A stretch of DNA of 46,734 bases from Oceanobacillus senegalensis (GTDB taxonomy: Bacteria > Bacillota > Bacilli > Bacillales > Amphibacillaceae). Where the stretch lies: NCBI RefSeq assembly GCF_900176885.1, contig NZ_LT839648.1, positions 3,190,499-3,237,232 of the forward strand, written 5' to 3'. Below are positions 7,440 to 16,701 of the stretch, one piece after another (positions within the stretch are counted from its first letter, which is position 1; each line of letters begins with the position of its first letter). Under the pieces are notes generated by a model that saw only the letters and a program-made list of their open reading frames with translations, was not told where the DNA came from and searched no databases. The translations under genes were made by a program, and so were the position numbers.

Positions 7440-8393
7440 TTATTGCTTCAACTTTTGAAAGTAATCAACAATACCCAATGCACAAACTTGCATATCTAAA
7501 TTGATAATGATATAAGCTGCATTATCATCATCAATACCATTGCTCCGTAAATATTCCTTCACTTTTTCTATTAACCGACCAGACAGCACATCATACCCTT
7601 TTTTCTCGGCCATCACTTGTTCTCCCACGTCAACAAAAACCTCAAGCCATTCAGATACTTGACTTAGTGCTTTGTCCACATTTTCCGTTGCCCCAAAATG
7701 TCCAAAGTAAATGCGATCCAAATTCATATCCTTCATTCGCTTTATTGAATTTTCCATTGCATTTGGATCAAAATGGTTTGGTGAGGTAGTTGGTAAAAAG
7801 AGATCGACACCTTGGTCAATGAGTTCTTGATAGCGTACCCCTACCGTATCACCTGTAAACATTCCATTACTAACTGGATCATAAATACTAATGTGATGCT
7901 TTGCATGGCCTGGAGTATCAAAAAACTTCAATGTGCAGTTAGCTCCGATTTTAAGCGTATCCCCTTCTGTTTTTACAAGTAAACGGTCTTCAGGTATAGG
8001 TATAATCGGGTCAAAAAAGTCAGAGAAGCTATCCCCATATACTGCGCGTGCCCCCGCTGCCAACTTCCTAGGACTAGCTAAGTGCCTTTCCCCTCTAGGA
8101 TGTACAATTACCGTGGCATTTGGGCATTCTCTAATAAGTAGCCCCGCTCCGCCAGCATGGTCAAGATGAATATGTGTAACGATAATATACTTTACCTCAT
8201 CAAGTGAAAATCCTAAGTCTTCAAGTCCTCTCTTAACATACTTAATCGAAGGACTTGGCCCTGTTTCAATTAACGTTAACGCATCCTCATTGATCACATA
8301 TGTACCAGTACGATTAGCTATATCCATATCAAATCCATCAATTAGATAAATTCGCTCATCTATCTGTATTGGTTTTTTCTCCTTCATTAGCAT
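7440..8393 (-). CDS. Metallo-beta-lactamase fold hydrolase
   Basis: A 317-residue MBL-fold enzyme. Zinc-binding motifs appear in order: THIHLDHAGG (residues about 73-82), DTPGHAKHH, GDTVG and GHFG near the end of the core domain. A helical C-terminal tail of about 80 residues follows. Such enzymes hydrolyse thioesters, lactones or related bonds. The substrate is unknown. The ATG at 8393 follows a GGGGG ribosome site by eight bases, and a second ATG two codons later is too distant. It is monocistronic, divergent from the coat gene and convergent with the repeat element. Confidence 0.88.
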   Translation of the reverse strand: MLMKEKKPIQIDERIYLIDGFDMDIANRTGTYVINEDALTLIETGPSPSIKYVKRGLEDLGFSLDEVKYIIVTHIHLDHAGGAGLLIRECPNATVIVHPRGERHLASPRKLAAGARAVYGDSFSDFFDPIIPIPEDRLLVKTEGDTLKIGANCTLKFFDTPGHAKHHISIYDPVSNGMFTGDTVGVRYQELIDQGVDLFLPTTSPNHFDPNAMENSIKRMKDMNLDRIYFGHFGATENVDKALSQVSEWLEVFVDVGEQVMAEKKGYDVLSGRLIEKVKEYLRSNGIDDDNAAYIIINLDMQVCALGIVDYFQKLKQ

Positions 8394-8809
8394 AACGTTT
8401 CCCCCTTTGAACTATAAATGCCTACTTTCATAGTAGCATAAACTAAAATTTATTAATAAATAATTTCATTGTACGATTTTATTTATCTCGGGTTAAGGGG
8501 CTGTAACACCCTCTAATGATTGAACATACATTTTATAACACTTTTTCAAATTACTTACTTAATTTTGTTTCGCAGTTTAGATATAATATTCGCAAATTTG
8601 GTATAGATGGTTAGTACGTTATAACCAATACAGATTACTATAGCATCATCTACGCAACTTTCGTATCAAATTGAACGACTATTATATATTATGTGCAAAT
8701 ATGTACAAAAATTTAAACCATATTTTGCTTTGATTAACATTTTTAAAGCTGTATAGGTAATCGCTTCTTGATTAAAATAAACGTGACTACATTCAAGGAG
8801 GTCATCAAT
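8394..8809. other. Intergenic region, no gene seen
   Basis: A very AT-rich gap between divergent genes. It holds a degenerate member (8488-8536) of the dispersed GGTTAAGGG repeat and presumably the promoters of the hydrolase and coat genes. I found no small gene with a ribosome site on either strand. Confidence 0.6.
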
Positions 8810-9430
8810 TTGCAAAATCAACAACAAAATCAAAACTTTCAAGGCTCTTCTCAAATACCAGATCAATTTAGTCATGGTGGACATGAACTTTTAGACGCTC
8901 ACGAGGCTGTTGGTGGGTTAGTTGGTGGAATGGAGCAATATTTGCTTTATGAACAACATGTCCAAGACCCTGAATTAAAAACCATGATGAATAAGCATAA
9001 AACGTATTTAACACAAGTATATAATTCGATTGTTCAGACCTTACAAACAGGACAAGAACCAACAGTAAAAACACAAACGTACAATTTCTCGCAAACAAAT
9101 AATAATACTATTTATGGTATGCAACCATCACAACCTAAAACACCAGCACAATCTGTTAACGAAATCAATGACGAATGTATCACTGGGTTCATGATGGGAT
9201 GCTTAAAGGCAAATGCATCTGCTTTTACAATGGCTGCTCTTGAAGCGACGAACCCTGTTACACGTCGAGTGTTTGCAGATAGTATCCCAAACATTATTGA
9301 GATGGCATATGAGGTATTTTTATACCAAAACCGAAACCAGTATTATCAAGTGCCACAATTGAAACAACAGGATATGCAAGCTTATATCAATAGCTATGCA
9401 CCTGTTCAAGGACAAATGCCTCCTCATTAA
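8810..9430 (+). CDS. Spore coat protein, CotF family
   Basis: A 206-residue Gln/Asn-rich protein. The C-terminal half (IVKxx-like helix with DECITGFMMGCLKANASAFT, then ALEATNPVTRRVFADSIP) matches the ferritin-like Coat_F fold of CotF and its relatives. The N-terminal half has a related helical hairpin (HEAVGGLVGGMEQYLLYEQH). It is expected in the mother cell and on the coat of spores. The start is TTG at 8810, seven to eight bases after AAGGAGG. No earlier start has a ribosome site. It stands alone with its own terminator. Confidence 0.85.
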   Translation: MQNQQQNQNFQGSSQIPDQFSHGGHELLDAHEAVGGLVGGMEQYLLYEQHVQDPELKTMMNKHKTYLTQVYNSIVQTLQTGQEPTVKTQTYNFSQTNNNTIYGMQPSQPKTPAQSVNEINDECITGFMMGCLKANASAFTMAALEATNPVTRRVFADSIPNIIEMAYEVFLYQNRNQYYQVPQLKQQDMQAYINSYAPVQGQMPPH

Positions 9431-9446
9431 TTGACTATTCCATCCA

Positions 9447-9480
9447 AAACGTGCACTCTAATCACAGAGTGCGCGTTTTT
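9447..9480 (+). terminator. Terminator of coat protein gene
   Basis: Stem AAACGTGCACTCT (9447-9459) with AGAGTGCGCGTTT (9466-9478), one mismatch, six-base loop, ending in a run of five T. Confidence 0.85.
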
Positions 9481-9541
9481 ACATTTATTGAATCTTTTTG
9501 AGTATTAAGTCGTATGATTAAATAGACTTTAGTCGAAAGGA

Positions 9542-10354
9542 ATGGTAAAAATTAATAATCATGAAATTGACTATAAACTACACGGGGATGACATGCAATT
9601 TGTTGAGGTGGAGCTTGACCCACAGGAAACTGTCATTGCTGAAGCTGGAAGTTTAATGATGATGGATGACCAGATAAAAATGGAGACCATCTTCGGTGAT
9701 GGTTCCACAAACCAAGGTAGCGGGCTTATGGGAAAATTAATTGGTGCTGGAAAACGTGTTTTAACAGGTGAAAGTTTATTTATGACTACGTTTACGAATC
9801 AAGGAACAGGTAAAAAACATGTCTCCTTTGCTTCACCATACCCAGGTAAAATTATACCAATGGACCTAAGTGAAATAAATGGTAAATTAATCTGTCAAAA
9901 GGATGCATTTTTAGCTGCTGCAAAAGGGGTTTCTGTTGGTGTAGAATTCCAGCGTAAAATTGGTACTGGATTCTTTGGTGGTGAAGGTTTTATTATGCAA
10001 AAGCTTGAGGGTGATGGAATGGCTTTTGTACATGCGGGTGGAACCATTCATAAAAAGGAATTAACCCCCGGGGAAAAATTACGTGTGGATACTGGCTGTC
10101 TTGTAGCGATGACAGGCAATGTGGGTTATAACATTGAATATGTTGGAGGTGTAAAAACAGCCCTATTTGGTGGAGAAGGTTTATTCTTTGCAACGTTGAG
10201 AGGGCCTGGAACAGTTTGGATCCAATCCTTACCGTTCAGTAGGTTAGCAAGTAGGGTATTCGCATCAGCGCCACAACGTGTAGGCTCGGATTCTAAGGGA
10301 GAAGGTAGTATTGCTGGTGGTCTTTTTGACTTACTAGGTGGGGACAGAAGATAA
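9542..10354 (+). CDS. AIM24 / TIGR00266 family protein
   Basis: A 270-residue protein of the AIM24 (TIGR00266) family, a beta-rich fold with glycine-rich turns (GTGFFGGEGFIMQKLEGDGM, later TALFGGEGLFFATLRGPG). The function in bacteria is not established. The ATG at 9542 abuts AAAGGA with no spacer. Homologues usually begin at the residue matching Ile4 here (INNHEIDY), which would be an ATT codon at 9551 with a normal nine-base spacing, so the real start is doubtful. No membrane segment or signal is visible. It is a single gene between coat and YfhD-type genes. Confidence 0.85.
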   Translation: MVKINNHEIDYKLHGDDMQFVEVELDPQETVIAEAGSLMMMDDQIKMETIFGDGSTNQGSGLMGKLIGAGKRVLTGESLFMTTFTNQGTGKKHVSFASPYPGKIIPMDLSEINGKLICQKDAFLAAAKGVSVGVEFQRKIGTGFFGGEGFIMQKLEGDGMAFVHAGGTIHKKELTPGEKLRVDTGCLVAMTGNVGYNIEYVGGVKTALFGGEGLFFATLRGPGTVWIQSLPFSRLASRVFASAPQRVGSDSKGEGSIAGGLFDLLGGDRR

Positions 10355-10455
10355 GTGTGGAAATCCTACCATTATATGTTCACCCATATATCGTGTAGAA
10401 CCAAGCCATTTGACACATACTATTAGTGTAAAAATCCTTATAAGAGGTGATACAC

Positions 10456-10638
10456 ATGGGTGGAAGAGATGATCATAAGAAAAAGCGAAATAACGTTTTA
10501 GCACAAACACCTAAAAATCAATTATCTGATGGAATTGATATGGAGTTTTCTGAAGAGCTTGCAGATGCAGATGACAAACAAGCTCAAGCAAGAAGTCGTG
10601 CTGCTGATAAGCGAGCAAAGAGGAAGAAAAGTTTATAA
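10456..10638 (+). CDS. YfhD family small protein
   Basis: A 60-residue charged protein ending in RSRAADKRAKRKKSL, with the family core MEFSEELADADDKQAQAR. YfhD proteins are small, conserved in spore formers and of unknown function. Start ATG at 10456, with GAGGTGA as ribosome site. The in-frame GTG at 10447 is part of that site. Confidence 0.85.
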   Translation: MGGRDDHKKKRNNVLAQTPKNQLSDGIDMEFSEELADADDKQAQARSRAADKRAKRKKSL

Positions 10639-10658
10639 TTAGGAATACCAAAACAATT

Positions 10659-10688
10659 GTGGCGATTCTATAAGACAGAGTCGCCACC
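10659..10688 (+). terminator. Possible terminator after yfhD-like gene
   Basis: An 11-bp stem with one G-T pair (GTGGCGATTCT with AGAGTCGCCAC, seven-base loop). No run of T follows, so termination is uncertain. Confidence 0.35.
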
Positions 10689-10727
10689 TACATACATAAC
10701 AGATTTAATTGTAAAAGGATGGATAAT

Positions 10728-11180
10728 ATGAGTGAAAAGGATGTAAATGACTACCTCACAGAAGGAATGTACGGTACTCATCTACCAAAAGAGGAAGAAC
10801 GAAAGAAATATTTGGGTACCTTAAGGGAAAGAATTGTGTTAGCACTAACCGTTGGCCAAGTTATGACAGATAAAGGAATAGAGAAATTAGAAGAAGTGAT
10901 GAAAGAAAACCGTAATGCCTCATTATTAATGAACGGTCATGTATCATCAAGATTTTTATCCGAAGAGAAGAAATTAGCAAATAAATATAATATCCCCTAT
11001 ACGATTGTAAGAAATGAGGAAAATGAAACAGATATTGGCGCTGTTCTCACCTATGACTATGCGATTGATAAAGAAGAAATCTTTTTAAAAGAGGAAATGA
11101 CAGAGCAACCGGAAAACAATAATGATAAGGACAAAGATAATAACTCTCTACTTTCTAAAATAAAAAGATGGTTTAGTTAA
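10728..11180 (+). CDS. YueI family protein (DUF1694)
   Basis: A 150-residue protein of the YueI family. The conserved start is visible as DVNDYLTEGMYGTHLPKEEE followed by RKKYLGTLRERIVLALT. The middle has the alternating beta-alpha pattern of the family, and the last 40 residues are an acidic, Asn/Lys-rich, probably disordered tail (NNNDKDKDNN). Function unknown. The ATG at 10728 is chosen because AAAGGA lies eight bases before it. An in-frame ATG at 10719 overlaps that site. Confidence 0.85.
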   Translation: MSEKDVNDYLTEGMYGTHLPKEEERKKYLGTLRERIVLALTVGQVMTDKGIEKLEEVMKENRNASLLMNGHVSSRFLSEEKKLANKYNIPYTIVRNEENETDIGAVLTYDYAIDKEEIFLKEEMTEQPENNNDKDKDNNSLLSKIKRWFS

Positions 11181-11389
11181 AATAATGGACCATGATTTCT
11201 GAAATTCTCAAAGGAAGGGAGTTCGGTTATCCTTCTTCCCTGTTTTGATTTTCATGGCAAACTCCTCCCCCAGCTAATTCAAATTTCGGCTATATTTTAA
11301 CCTAGAAATTCTTACGTTCATTTCTCAGTGCTGGATTTTTTCATAGAAATAGTTTGGCTTGGAATACTAAATTCAGGAGGTGTTTTGTA

Positions 11390-11638
11390 ATGAATCAAGC
11401 TTATCGTTGTCCTAATTGCAAAACAAACAGTTCTAGGTTTAATATCATTGAACAAGTCGCAAAACCAGTAAAATTAGATGCCAATACTGGAGAAGTTTTA
11501 AATGACTATACAAATGGTGATGTGGAGGTATTCCACCATCTTTATAAAGGGCCAAAATTCAAAGTCCAGTGTGCAGTATGCGGGTTAGTTGAAGATGAAA
11601 ACAATTTTGTAAAGTATGCAGAGTACAACCAAAAGTAA
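11390..11638 (+). CDS. Small two-CxxC zinc-ribbon-like protein
   Basis: An 82-residue protein with two cysteine pairs, CPNC at residues 7-10 and CAVC near residue 60, which together could bind one zinc ion. Between them lies a segment beginning [17 protein letters not shown] do not recognise the family. The start is the ATG at 11390 behind AGGAGGTG. It is monocistronic with its own terminator. Confidence 0.75.
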   Translation: MNQAYRCPNCKTNSSRFNIIEQVAKPVKLDANTGEVLNDYTNGDVEVFHHLYKGPKFKVQCAVCGLVEDENNFVKYAEYNQK

Positions 11639-11652
11639 TATAGTCTATCAAG

Positions 11653-11680
11653 AACATTGCTCTTTTGAGTAATGTTTTTT
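11653..11680 (+). terminator. Terminator of zinc-ribbon gene
   Basis: Stem AACATTGCTC (11653-11662) with GAGTAATGTT (11667-11676), four-base loop, continuing as a run of six T. Confidence 0.85.
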
Positions 11681-11760
11681 ACTATTATTAGCTTTTAACA
11701 ATCGAAATCAAAACAAACCTTTGATACACTTTATGTATAATAATTAATGGAGGGTAATAA

Positions 11761-12285
11761 ATGCGTTTAAATAATAAAAAAATCATTGCGCTTGTGGAGC
11801 ATGACTTTGAAGACTTAGAACTTTGGTACCCTGTTCTACGTCTAAAAGAAGAATGTGCGCAGGTAGATTTAGTAGGAAAAGAAGCAAAGAAAAAGTATAT
11901 TGGAAAATATGGAGTTCCTGCAGAATCTGACTTTGCATTTAAGGACATAAATGTTAGTGACTACGATGCCATTTTAGTTCCAGGTGGCTGGGCTCCGGAT
12001 AAACTTAGAAGATACCCAGAAGTTTTAGAAATGGTTCGTCATATGGATCAGTCTAAAAAGATTATTGGTCAAATCTGTCATGCTGGTTGGGTCCTTATAT
12101 CAGCAAATATCCTCCAAGGAGTAAAAGTAACGAGTACTCCAGGGATTAAAGATGACATGACCAACGCTGGAGCCGAATGGTATGATAAAGCAGTAACTAG
12201 TGATGGTCATATTATTTCTAGCCGTCGTCCCCCAGATTTACCAGATTATATGAGAGTATTCATCGATAAGTTAGCAGAAAAATAA
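11761..12285 (+). CDS. DJ-1/PfpI family protein (YfkM-like)
   Basis: A 174-residue class I glutamine-amidotransferase-like protein of the PfpI/DJ-1 family. It carries HDFEDLELWYP near residues 14-24 with the conserved Glu, a VPGG loop, and the nucleophile elbow GQICHAGW with its Cys. Members act as glyoxalase/deglycase-like or stress proteins. B. subtilis YfkM (Gsp18) is the likely counterpart, a general stress protein. GGAGGG precedes the ATG. It is followed closely by the cvfC-like gene on the same strand. Confidence 0.9.
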   Translation: MRLNNKKIIALVEHDFEDLELWYPVLRLKEECAQVDLVGKEAKKKYIGKYGVPAESDFAFKDINVSDYDAILVPGGWAPDKLRRYPEVLEMVRHMDQSKKIIGQICHAGWVLISANILQGVKVTSTPGIKDDMTNAGAEWYDKAVTSDGHIISSRRPPDLPDYMRVFIDKLAEK

Positions 12286-12417
12286 CCCTTTAATTTCTAT
12301 TTTAAAGACGTGGACGGTTTTAGTCGAATTTCTCCGTTTACCAACGAAGAAATTCCAAGTGTCATTTTCACCAGACTTTTTGGACAACCTTTTATACGGG
12401 AGAGCAGGAAGTTTGAA

Positions 12418-13557
12418 TTGAGAATTACTTCTATAGAGCCAACACCTAGTCCACATTCTATGAAGATTATTGTAGATGAAAAACTGGACGATGGTGTCAC
12501 TTTTAATTATTCAAATCAAGATGATCTTACCAATGCGCCTAAGTATGTAAAAGATTTATTTGCAATCGAGGGTGTGAAAAATATTTATCGGGTGGTGGAC
12601 TTTTTAGCCCTTGCAAGGAATCCAAAAACGCCATGGGAAACGATTCTCCCGGAGGTAAGAAACGTATTGGGGACAGATGAAAACCTAGCCATTGAAAAAG
12701 GTAATGAAACAATAAAACAAGATCCTTTTGGGGAAGTTCATGTTTTCATTCAAATGTTTCGTAATATTCCTATGCAAGTTAAGTTGGATGATGGAAATGA
12801 GGAAAAACGGTTCGGCCTTCCTAAAATATTTATGGACGCTATAATGGAAGCTTCGTCCGCCTCTCCTAATTTCATCATGGAAAGAAAATGGGTGGAACAG
12901 CATCCAAGATACGGTTTGATGGATGAAATAGGGCATGAAGTTGTCGAAGAAATAGAAGCAAGCTACGATCTTGAGCGAATTGAAAAGCTAAAGAAAATCG
13001 CTTTAGAAGAAGAACCAGCTAATAATATAACTACTCGCACTGATTCTGAAAAAACTTCTATTGAGGTACTAGATAACCCTGACTGGAAAATTCGCTATGC
13101 TGCACTGGACCGCTTAGATCCAACAATAGAAGACTTACCACTACTTGAAAAAGCATTAACCGATGAAAAGTCATCCATACGAAGACTCGCTACAGCTTAC
13201 TTAGGAATGATTGAAGAGCCTGAGGTTCTTCCCTACCTATATAAAGCATTAAAGGATAAGGCAGTAAATGTTAGGAGAACGGCAGGCGATTGCATATCTG
13301 ATTTAGGTTTTAAAGAAGCAATCCCTACAATGATTGAAACCTTATCCGACTCAAACAGATTGGTACGTTGGCGTGCGGCTATGTTCTTATATGAAGTTGG
13401 AGATGAAAGCTGTATTCCAGCATTAGAAGCAGCCAAAGATGATCCAGAATTTGAAGTACGGATGCAAATCAACATGGCTCTTGAGCGAATCAAAGGAGGC
13501 GAAGATGCTAAAGGTTCTGTTTGGCATCAAATGACTCAAGCTACAAAGAGGGATTAA
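12418..13557 (+). CDS. Conserved virulence factor C-like protein (CvfC/YpgR), Nfu_N plus HEAT repeats
   Basis: A 379-residue protein. The N-terminal 80 residues (ITSIEPTPSPHSMKIIVD) match the Nfu N-terminal domain but lack the CxxC iron-sulfur domain of Nfu. The C-terminal third holds about four HEAT-like helical repeats (NPDWKIRYAALDRL, EKSSIRRLATAYLG, DKAVNVRRTAGDCI, DSNRLVRWRAAMFL). This architecture is that of S. aureus CvfC and B. subtilis YpgR, whose exact role is unclear. The TTG at 12418 is chosen as start, with AGGAAG six bases before it and the family N-terminus beginning there. Longer upstream readings lack a ribosome site. Confidence 0.85.
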   Translation: MRITSIEPTPSPHSMKIIVDEKLDDGVTFNYSNQDDLTNAPKYVKDLFAIEGVKNIYRVVDFLALARNPKTPWETILPEVRNVLGTDENLAIEKGNETIKQDPFGEVHVFIQMFRNIPMQVKLDDGNEEKRFGLPKIFMDAIMEASSASPNFIMERKWVEQHPRYGLMDEIGHEVVEEIEASYDLERIEKLKKIALEEEPANNITTRTDSEKTSIEVLDNPDWKIRYAALDRLDPTIEDLPLLEKALTDEKSSIRRLATAYLGMIEEPEVLPYLYKALKDKAVNVRRTAGDCISDLGFKEAIPTMIETLSDSNRLVRWRAAMFLYEVGDESCIPALEAAKDDPEFEVRMQINMALERIKGGEDAKGSVWHQMTQATKRD

Positions 13558-13587
13558 GTACTTTTTATACTTAATCCGCTTTTTTTA
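13551..13587 (+). terminator. Terminator overlapping the cvfC stop codon
   Basis: Perfect 10-bp stem GGATTAAGTA (13551-13560) with TACTTAATCC (13568-13577), followed by eight T. The stop codon TAA lies within the left arm. Confidence 0.92.
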
Positions 13588-13674
13588 TTCATAGTCCCTT
13601 TTCTCTAACCTTTACATAGGACATTTTGTTCTCTATAATAGTATTAATAGTCTAAATATTCAGGAGTGATTAGT

Positions 13675-15663
13675 TTGACCAACGTTGAAGAAGGTACTTT
13701 ATTATGGAAACCAGATAAAAAAAGAAGCCAACATTCCAAACTGTTTCAATATATGAAATGGCTAAATACCGAGAAATCACTATCCTTTCATGATTATCAA
13801 TCCCTTTGGCAATGGTCTGTCGATAATATAGAGGATTTTTGGGAATCCATATGGAAATATTTCGGAATTAAATCGAAAAATCCATATCAGACCATATTAT
13901 CCACTCACAAAATGCCTGGGGCGAAGTGGTTTCCTGAATCTACCATTAACTATACAGAACACATATTTAAAGAACGGAAAGAAAATCATACTGCAATCAT
14001 TCATACTTCTGAATTGCGCCCAAAAGAAGAAATAACTTGGAAACAGCTTTATAAAGACACTGCGAAAATGCAGCAAACATTACGTGAACTAGGTATTAAA
14101 AAAGGGGAACGCGTTGTCGCTTATGTACCAAATATTTACGAAACCGTTGTTGTTTTTCTAGCTACGGCAAGTCTCGGGGCAATTTGGTCAAGTGCTTCTC
14201 CCGATTTTGGAACCCAAAGTGTGATTGATCGCTTTAAGCAAATAGAACCAAAAGTAATGATTACCGTTGACGGTTATCAATATGGTGGGAAAAAATTTGA
14301 TCGTACGGATGTCATTACTAGTATTCAATCTGAACTCCCTACATTAGAAGCAACGATAGCTATTCCATACCTAAACCAAAACCCTGATATAAGCAACCTT
14401 AAAAAACCTATCCTATGGAATGAAGCCGTACAATCTAAAGGAGAATCGGAAGTAATTACATATGAGTATGTATCTTTTAATGACCCTCTTTGGATTTTGT
14501 TTTCATCTGGAACGACAGGGAAACCAAAACCTATTGTTCAGAGTCAAGGTGGAATCCTCCTAGAACATTTAAAAGCACTAAACTTACATGTTGACCTTGG
14601 AGAAGATGACCGTTTCTTTTGGTTCACCACTACAGGCTGGATGATGTGGAATTTCCTTATTGGCGGACTTTTAACAGGTAGTTCTATTATTCTATATGAT
14701 GGAAATCCAACCTATCCGGATTATAATGCAATGTGGAAATTAGCTGAGGAAACTAAAATGACCGTGTTTGGAACAAGCGCCAGTTATTTAACAGCCTGTA
14801 TGAAAGCTGGAGTGAAGCCTGGAGAACAATTTGATTTATCCAATTTAAAAAGTATCAGTTCCACAGGATCACCTTTACCACCAGAAGGATTTCATTGGTG
14901 TTATGAAAATGTGAAAGAAGACTTATGGATTGCTTCTGCAAGTGGTGGAACAGATGTATGTACTGCCTTTATATTAGGTGCTCCTATTCTTCCTGTTCAT
15001 GCAGGTGAATTACAATGTCGTGGATTAGGCGCTAAAATAGAAAGCTTTGATGATCATGGTCATTCACTAATCGATGAAGTAGGAGAGCTTGTTTTAATCG
15101 AGCCATTCCCATCCATGCCTATTTACTTTTGGAATGACCCAGATGGAAAACGCTTATATGAAAGCTATTTTGACGTATTCCCAGGAATATGGCGACATGG
15201 CGATTACTTAAAAATTACGAATCGCGGTACATGTGTTATTTATGGGCGATCTGATGCAACCATCAATCGTGGCGGTATCCGCATTGGAACAAGTGAAGTC
15301 TATCGGGCCGTTGATCAAGTAAAAGAAGTATCAGACAGCCTAATTGTTGACGTACCATTAGATAAAGGGGATTCATCTACCCCACTTTTTGTGGTAATGA
15401 AGGATGGTTATAGCCTAACAGAAGAGGTGAAAAAGTCCATTAAAAACCAAATTCGTACACAATGCTCACCGCGTCATGTACCAACGGGTATCTACGAAGT
15501 AAGTGAACTGCCTACTACATTAAACGGTAAAAAGCTAGAAGTACCGATTAAAAAAATACTTATGGGCAAGCCAATTGATCAAGTCATTAACAAAGGCTCA
15601 TTAAGCAATGCCAAGGCACTTAATTACTTCGTAGACTTTGCTCGAAAGCAAACACTTTCATAA
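13675..15663 (+). CDS. acsA: Acetoacetyl-CoA synthetase (acetoacetate-CoA ligase)
   Basis: A 662-residue AMP-forming ligase that joins acetoacetate to CoA using ATP, allowing use of ketone bodies or PHB breakdown products. The P-loop-like motif SSGTTGKPKPIVQSQGG, the core FDVFPGIWRHGDYLKIT, the hinge YGRSDATINRGGIRIGTSEVY and the C-terminal catalytic lysine region LPTTLNGKKLEVPIKKIL are all present. Length and the N-terminal ACAS extension fit the acetoacetate branch rather than acetyl-CoA synthetase. The start is TTG at 13675, seven bases after AGGAG. It stands alone, and no thiolase or CoA-transferase lies beside it. The symbol follows common usage (also aacS). Confidence 0.9.
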   Translation: MTNVEEGTLLWKPDKKRSQHSKLFQYMKWLNTEKSLSFHDYQSLWQWSVDNIEDFWESIWKYFGIKSKNPYQTILSTHKMPGAKWFPESTINYTEHIFKERKENHTAIIHTSELRPKEEITWKQLYKDTAKMQQTLRELGIKKGERVVAYVPNIYETVVVFLATASLGAIWSSASPDFGTQSVIDRFKQIEPKVMITVDGYQYGGKKFDRTDVITSIQSELPTLEATIAIPYLNQNPDISNLKKPILWNEAVQSKGESEVITYEYVSFNDPLWILFSSGTTGKPKPIVQSQGGILLEHLKALNLHVDLGEDDRFFWFTTTGWMMWNFLIGGLLTGSSIILYDGNPTYPDYNAMWKLAEETKMTVFGTSASYLTACMKAGVKPGEQFDLSNLKSISSTGSPLPPEGFHWCYENVKEDLWIASASGGTDVCTAFILGAPILPVHAGELQCRGLGAKIESFDDHGHSLIDEVGELVLIEPFPSMPIYFWNDPDGKRLYESYFDVFPGIWRHGDYLKITNRGTCVIYGRSDATINRGGIRIGTSEVYRAVDQVKEVSDSLIVDVPLDKGDSSTPLFVVMKDGYSLTEEVKKSIKNQIRTQCSPRHVPTGIYEVSELPTTLNGKKLEVPIKKILMGKPIDQVINKGSLSNAKALNYFVDFARKQTLS

Positions 15664-15672
15664 TATAAAAAG

Positions 15673-15710
15673 AGGTCTCCGGATTTAAAGCGGAGGCCTT
15701 TCCTCTTTTA
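15673..15710 (+). terminator. Terminator of acetoacetyl-CoA synthetase gene
   Basis: Nine-bp stem AGGTCTCCG (15673-15681) with CGGAGGCCT (15691-15699), including one G-T pair, followed by TTCCTCTTTTA. Confidence 0.75.
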
Positions 15711-15938
15711 TGAATTATTAAAAGGTTGGTTCCAAAACTTAATCCAACTAAACCAAATAATGTCCAATTCATTTCTCTTTTATTTTCTCATCTTCATATT
15801 CGCTATTTTAAATCGGTAATCTCAATCTTTTATCTTATGCTTTTCCAAAACACGTCGTTCTCCCCATGTTGATAATTGTATAGGAAGCACTCGAAATGTA
15901 AATTTTCTACTCAGCAACAAACGTATCCTATAATCCTA

Positions 15939-15967
15939 TTGAAATAACTTTCAGGAAGTTGTATAAT
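15939..15967 (+). promoter_or_regulatory. Sigma-A promoter of tRNA-Ala
   Basis: TTGAAA (15939-15944), exactly 17 bases, then a perfect TATAAT (15962-15967). The tRNA begins 15 bases after the -10 box. The rest of 15711-15938 holds no gene I can see. Confidence 0.85.
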
Positions 15968-15981
15968 AAAATTAAGTCAAA

Positions 15982-16054
<73 letters not shown>

Positions 16055-16069
16055 TCACAGATTTATAAA

Positions 16070-16106
16070 GGGTAATGGACAAATAACTGTCTATTACCCT
16101 TTTTTT
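16070..16106 (+). terminator. Terminator of tRNA-Ala
   Basis: Twelve-bp stem GGGTAATGGACA (16070-16081) with TGTCTATTACCC (16088-16099), one G-T pair, followed by seven T. Confidence 0.93.
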
Positions 16107-16512
16107 CTTCATATTTTCAACATTTCCTGGGAAATATCGACATCTTCCCCTGAATTTTGCCAGTTTAGGCTAAAGTTTGTAAATGACTATTCCATATTTC
16201 TCTTTTAATTAGGTTAAGGGAAAGTAATACCCCACTGATTGAAGATTCACTTAATCAAAATAAATAGATCAAACATTTGTTTGATTTATAATACAATCAG
16301 ATTCTTCTATCTTTCTATGGGAACTTAAAGTTCATTCACTCTTATATGGATTATCCCCCATCCTTGACGCTTTAGTCTGCTATAAAATCGATATAGTAAC
16401 AATTACATCTAAAAACAAATCTAAGAAGGAACGAATATCAAACTAATAATGACAAATAAGAGAATCTTTGTTATTCTTAACTTGAACTTCAAATTGAATA
16501 CATCACAATAAT
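16107..16512. other. Intergenic region, repeat copy but no gene seen
   Basis: It contains the clearest copy of the dispersed repeat at 16211-16255 (GGTTAAGGGAAAGTAATACC followed by CCACTGATTGAAGATTCACT). The last 80 bases should hold the thiW promoter, but I could not choose one pair of boxes with confidence. No small gene was found. Confidence 0.6.
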
Positions 16513-16601
16513 CTACTAGGGGTGCTCAAACATGAGCTGAGAGGAATTTATTTTCCGACCCTTAAGGACCTGATCTGGTTAATGCCAGCGGAGGGAAGTA
16601 G
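16513..16601 (+). promoter_or_regulatory. TPP riboswitch controlling thiW
   Basis: A canonical THI-box aptamer. It has P1 arms CTACT/AGTAG, AGGGGTGCTC, the invariant GCTGAGAGG, ACCCTTAAGGACCTGATCTGG, and GTTAATGCCAGCGGAGGGAA. Thiamin pyrophosphate binding is expected to favour the terminator at 16636-16668 and switch off thiW. Confidence 0.95.
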
Positions 16602-16635
16602 TCTGACAAAACGGTCAATCTATATTCTCATATAA

Positions 16636-16668
16636 AAGCTAGGTCCATTATAGGATTTGGCTTTTTTT
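16636..16668 (+). terminator. Terminator of the thiW TPP riboswitch
   Basis: Eleven-bp stem AAGCTAGGTCC with GGATTTGGCTT (G-T pairs allowed), six-base loop, then seven T. It sits between aptamer and thiW start, as in a transcriptional OFF switch. Confidence 0.85.
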
Positions 16669-16701
16669 GTGTAGATCCAGTTCTAATGAAAGGAGGAAAA
16701 C

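Noticed and set aside
11210..11260. Purine/pyrimidine-rich inverted sequence after the YueI gene
   Set aside because: Pairing needs many G-T and mismatched pairs and there is no clear T-run, so a terminator call is not justified.
12310..12417. N-terminal extension of the CvfC-like protein
   Set aside because: No ribosome site and no family likeness before the TTG at 12418.
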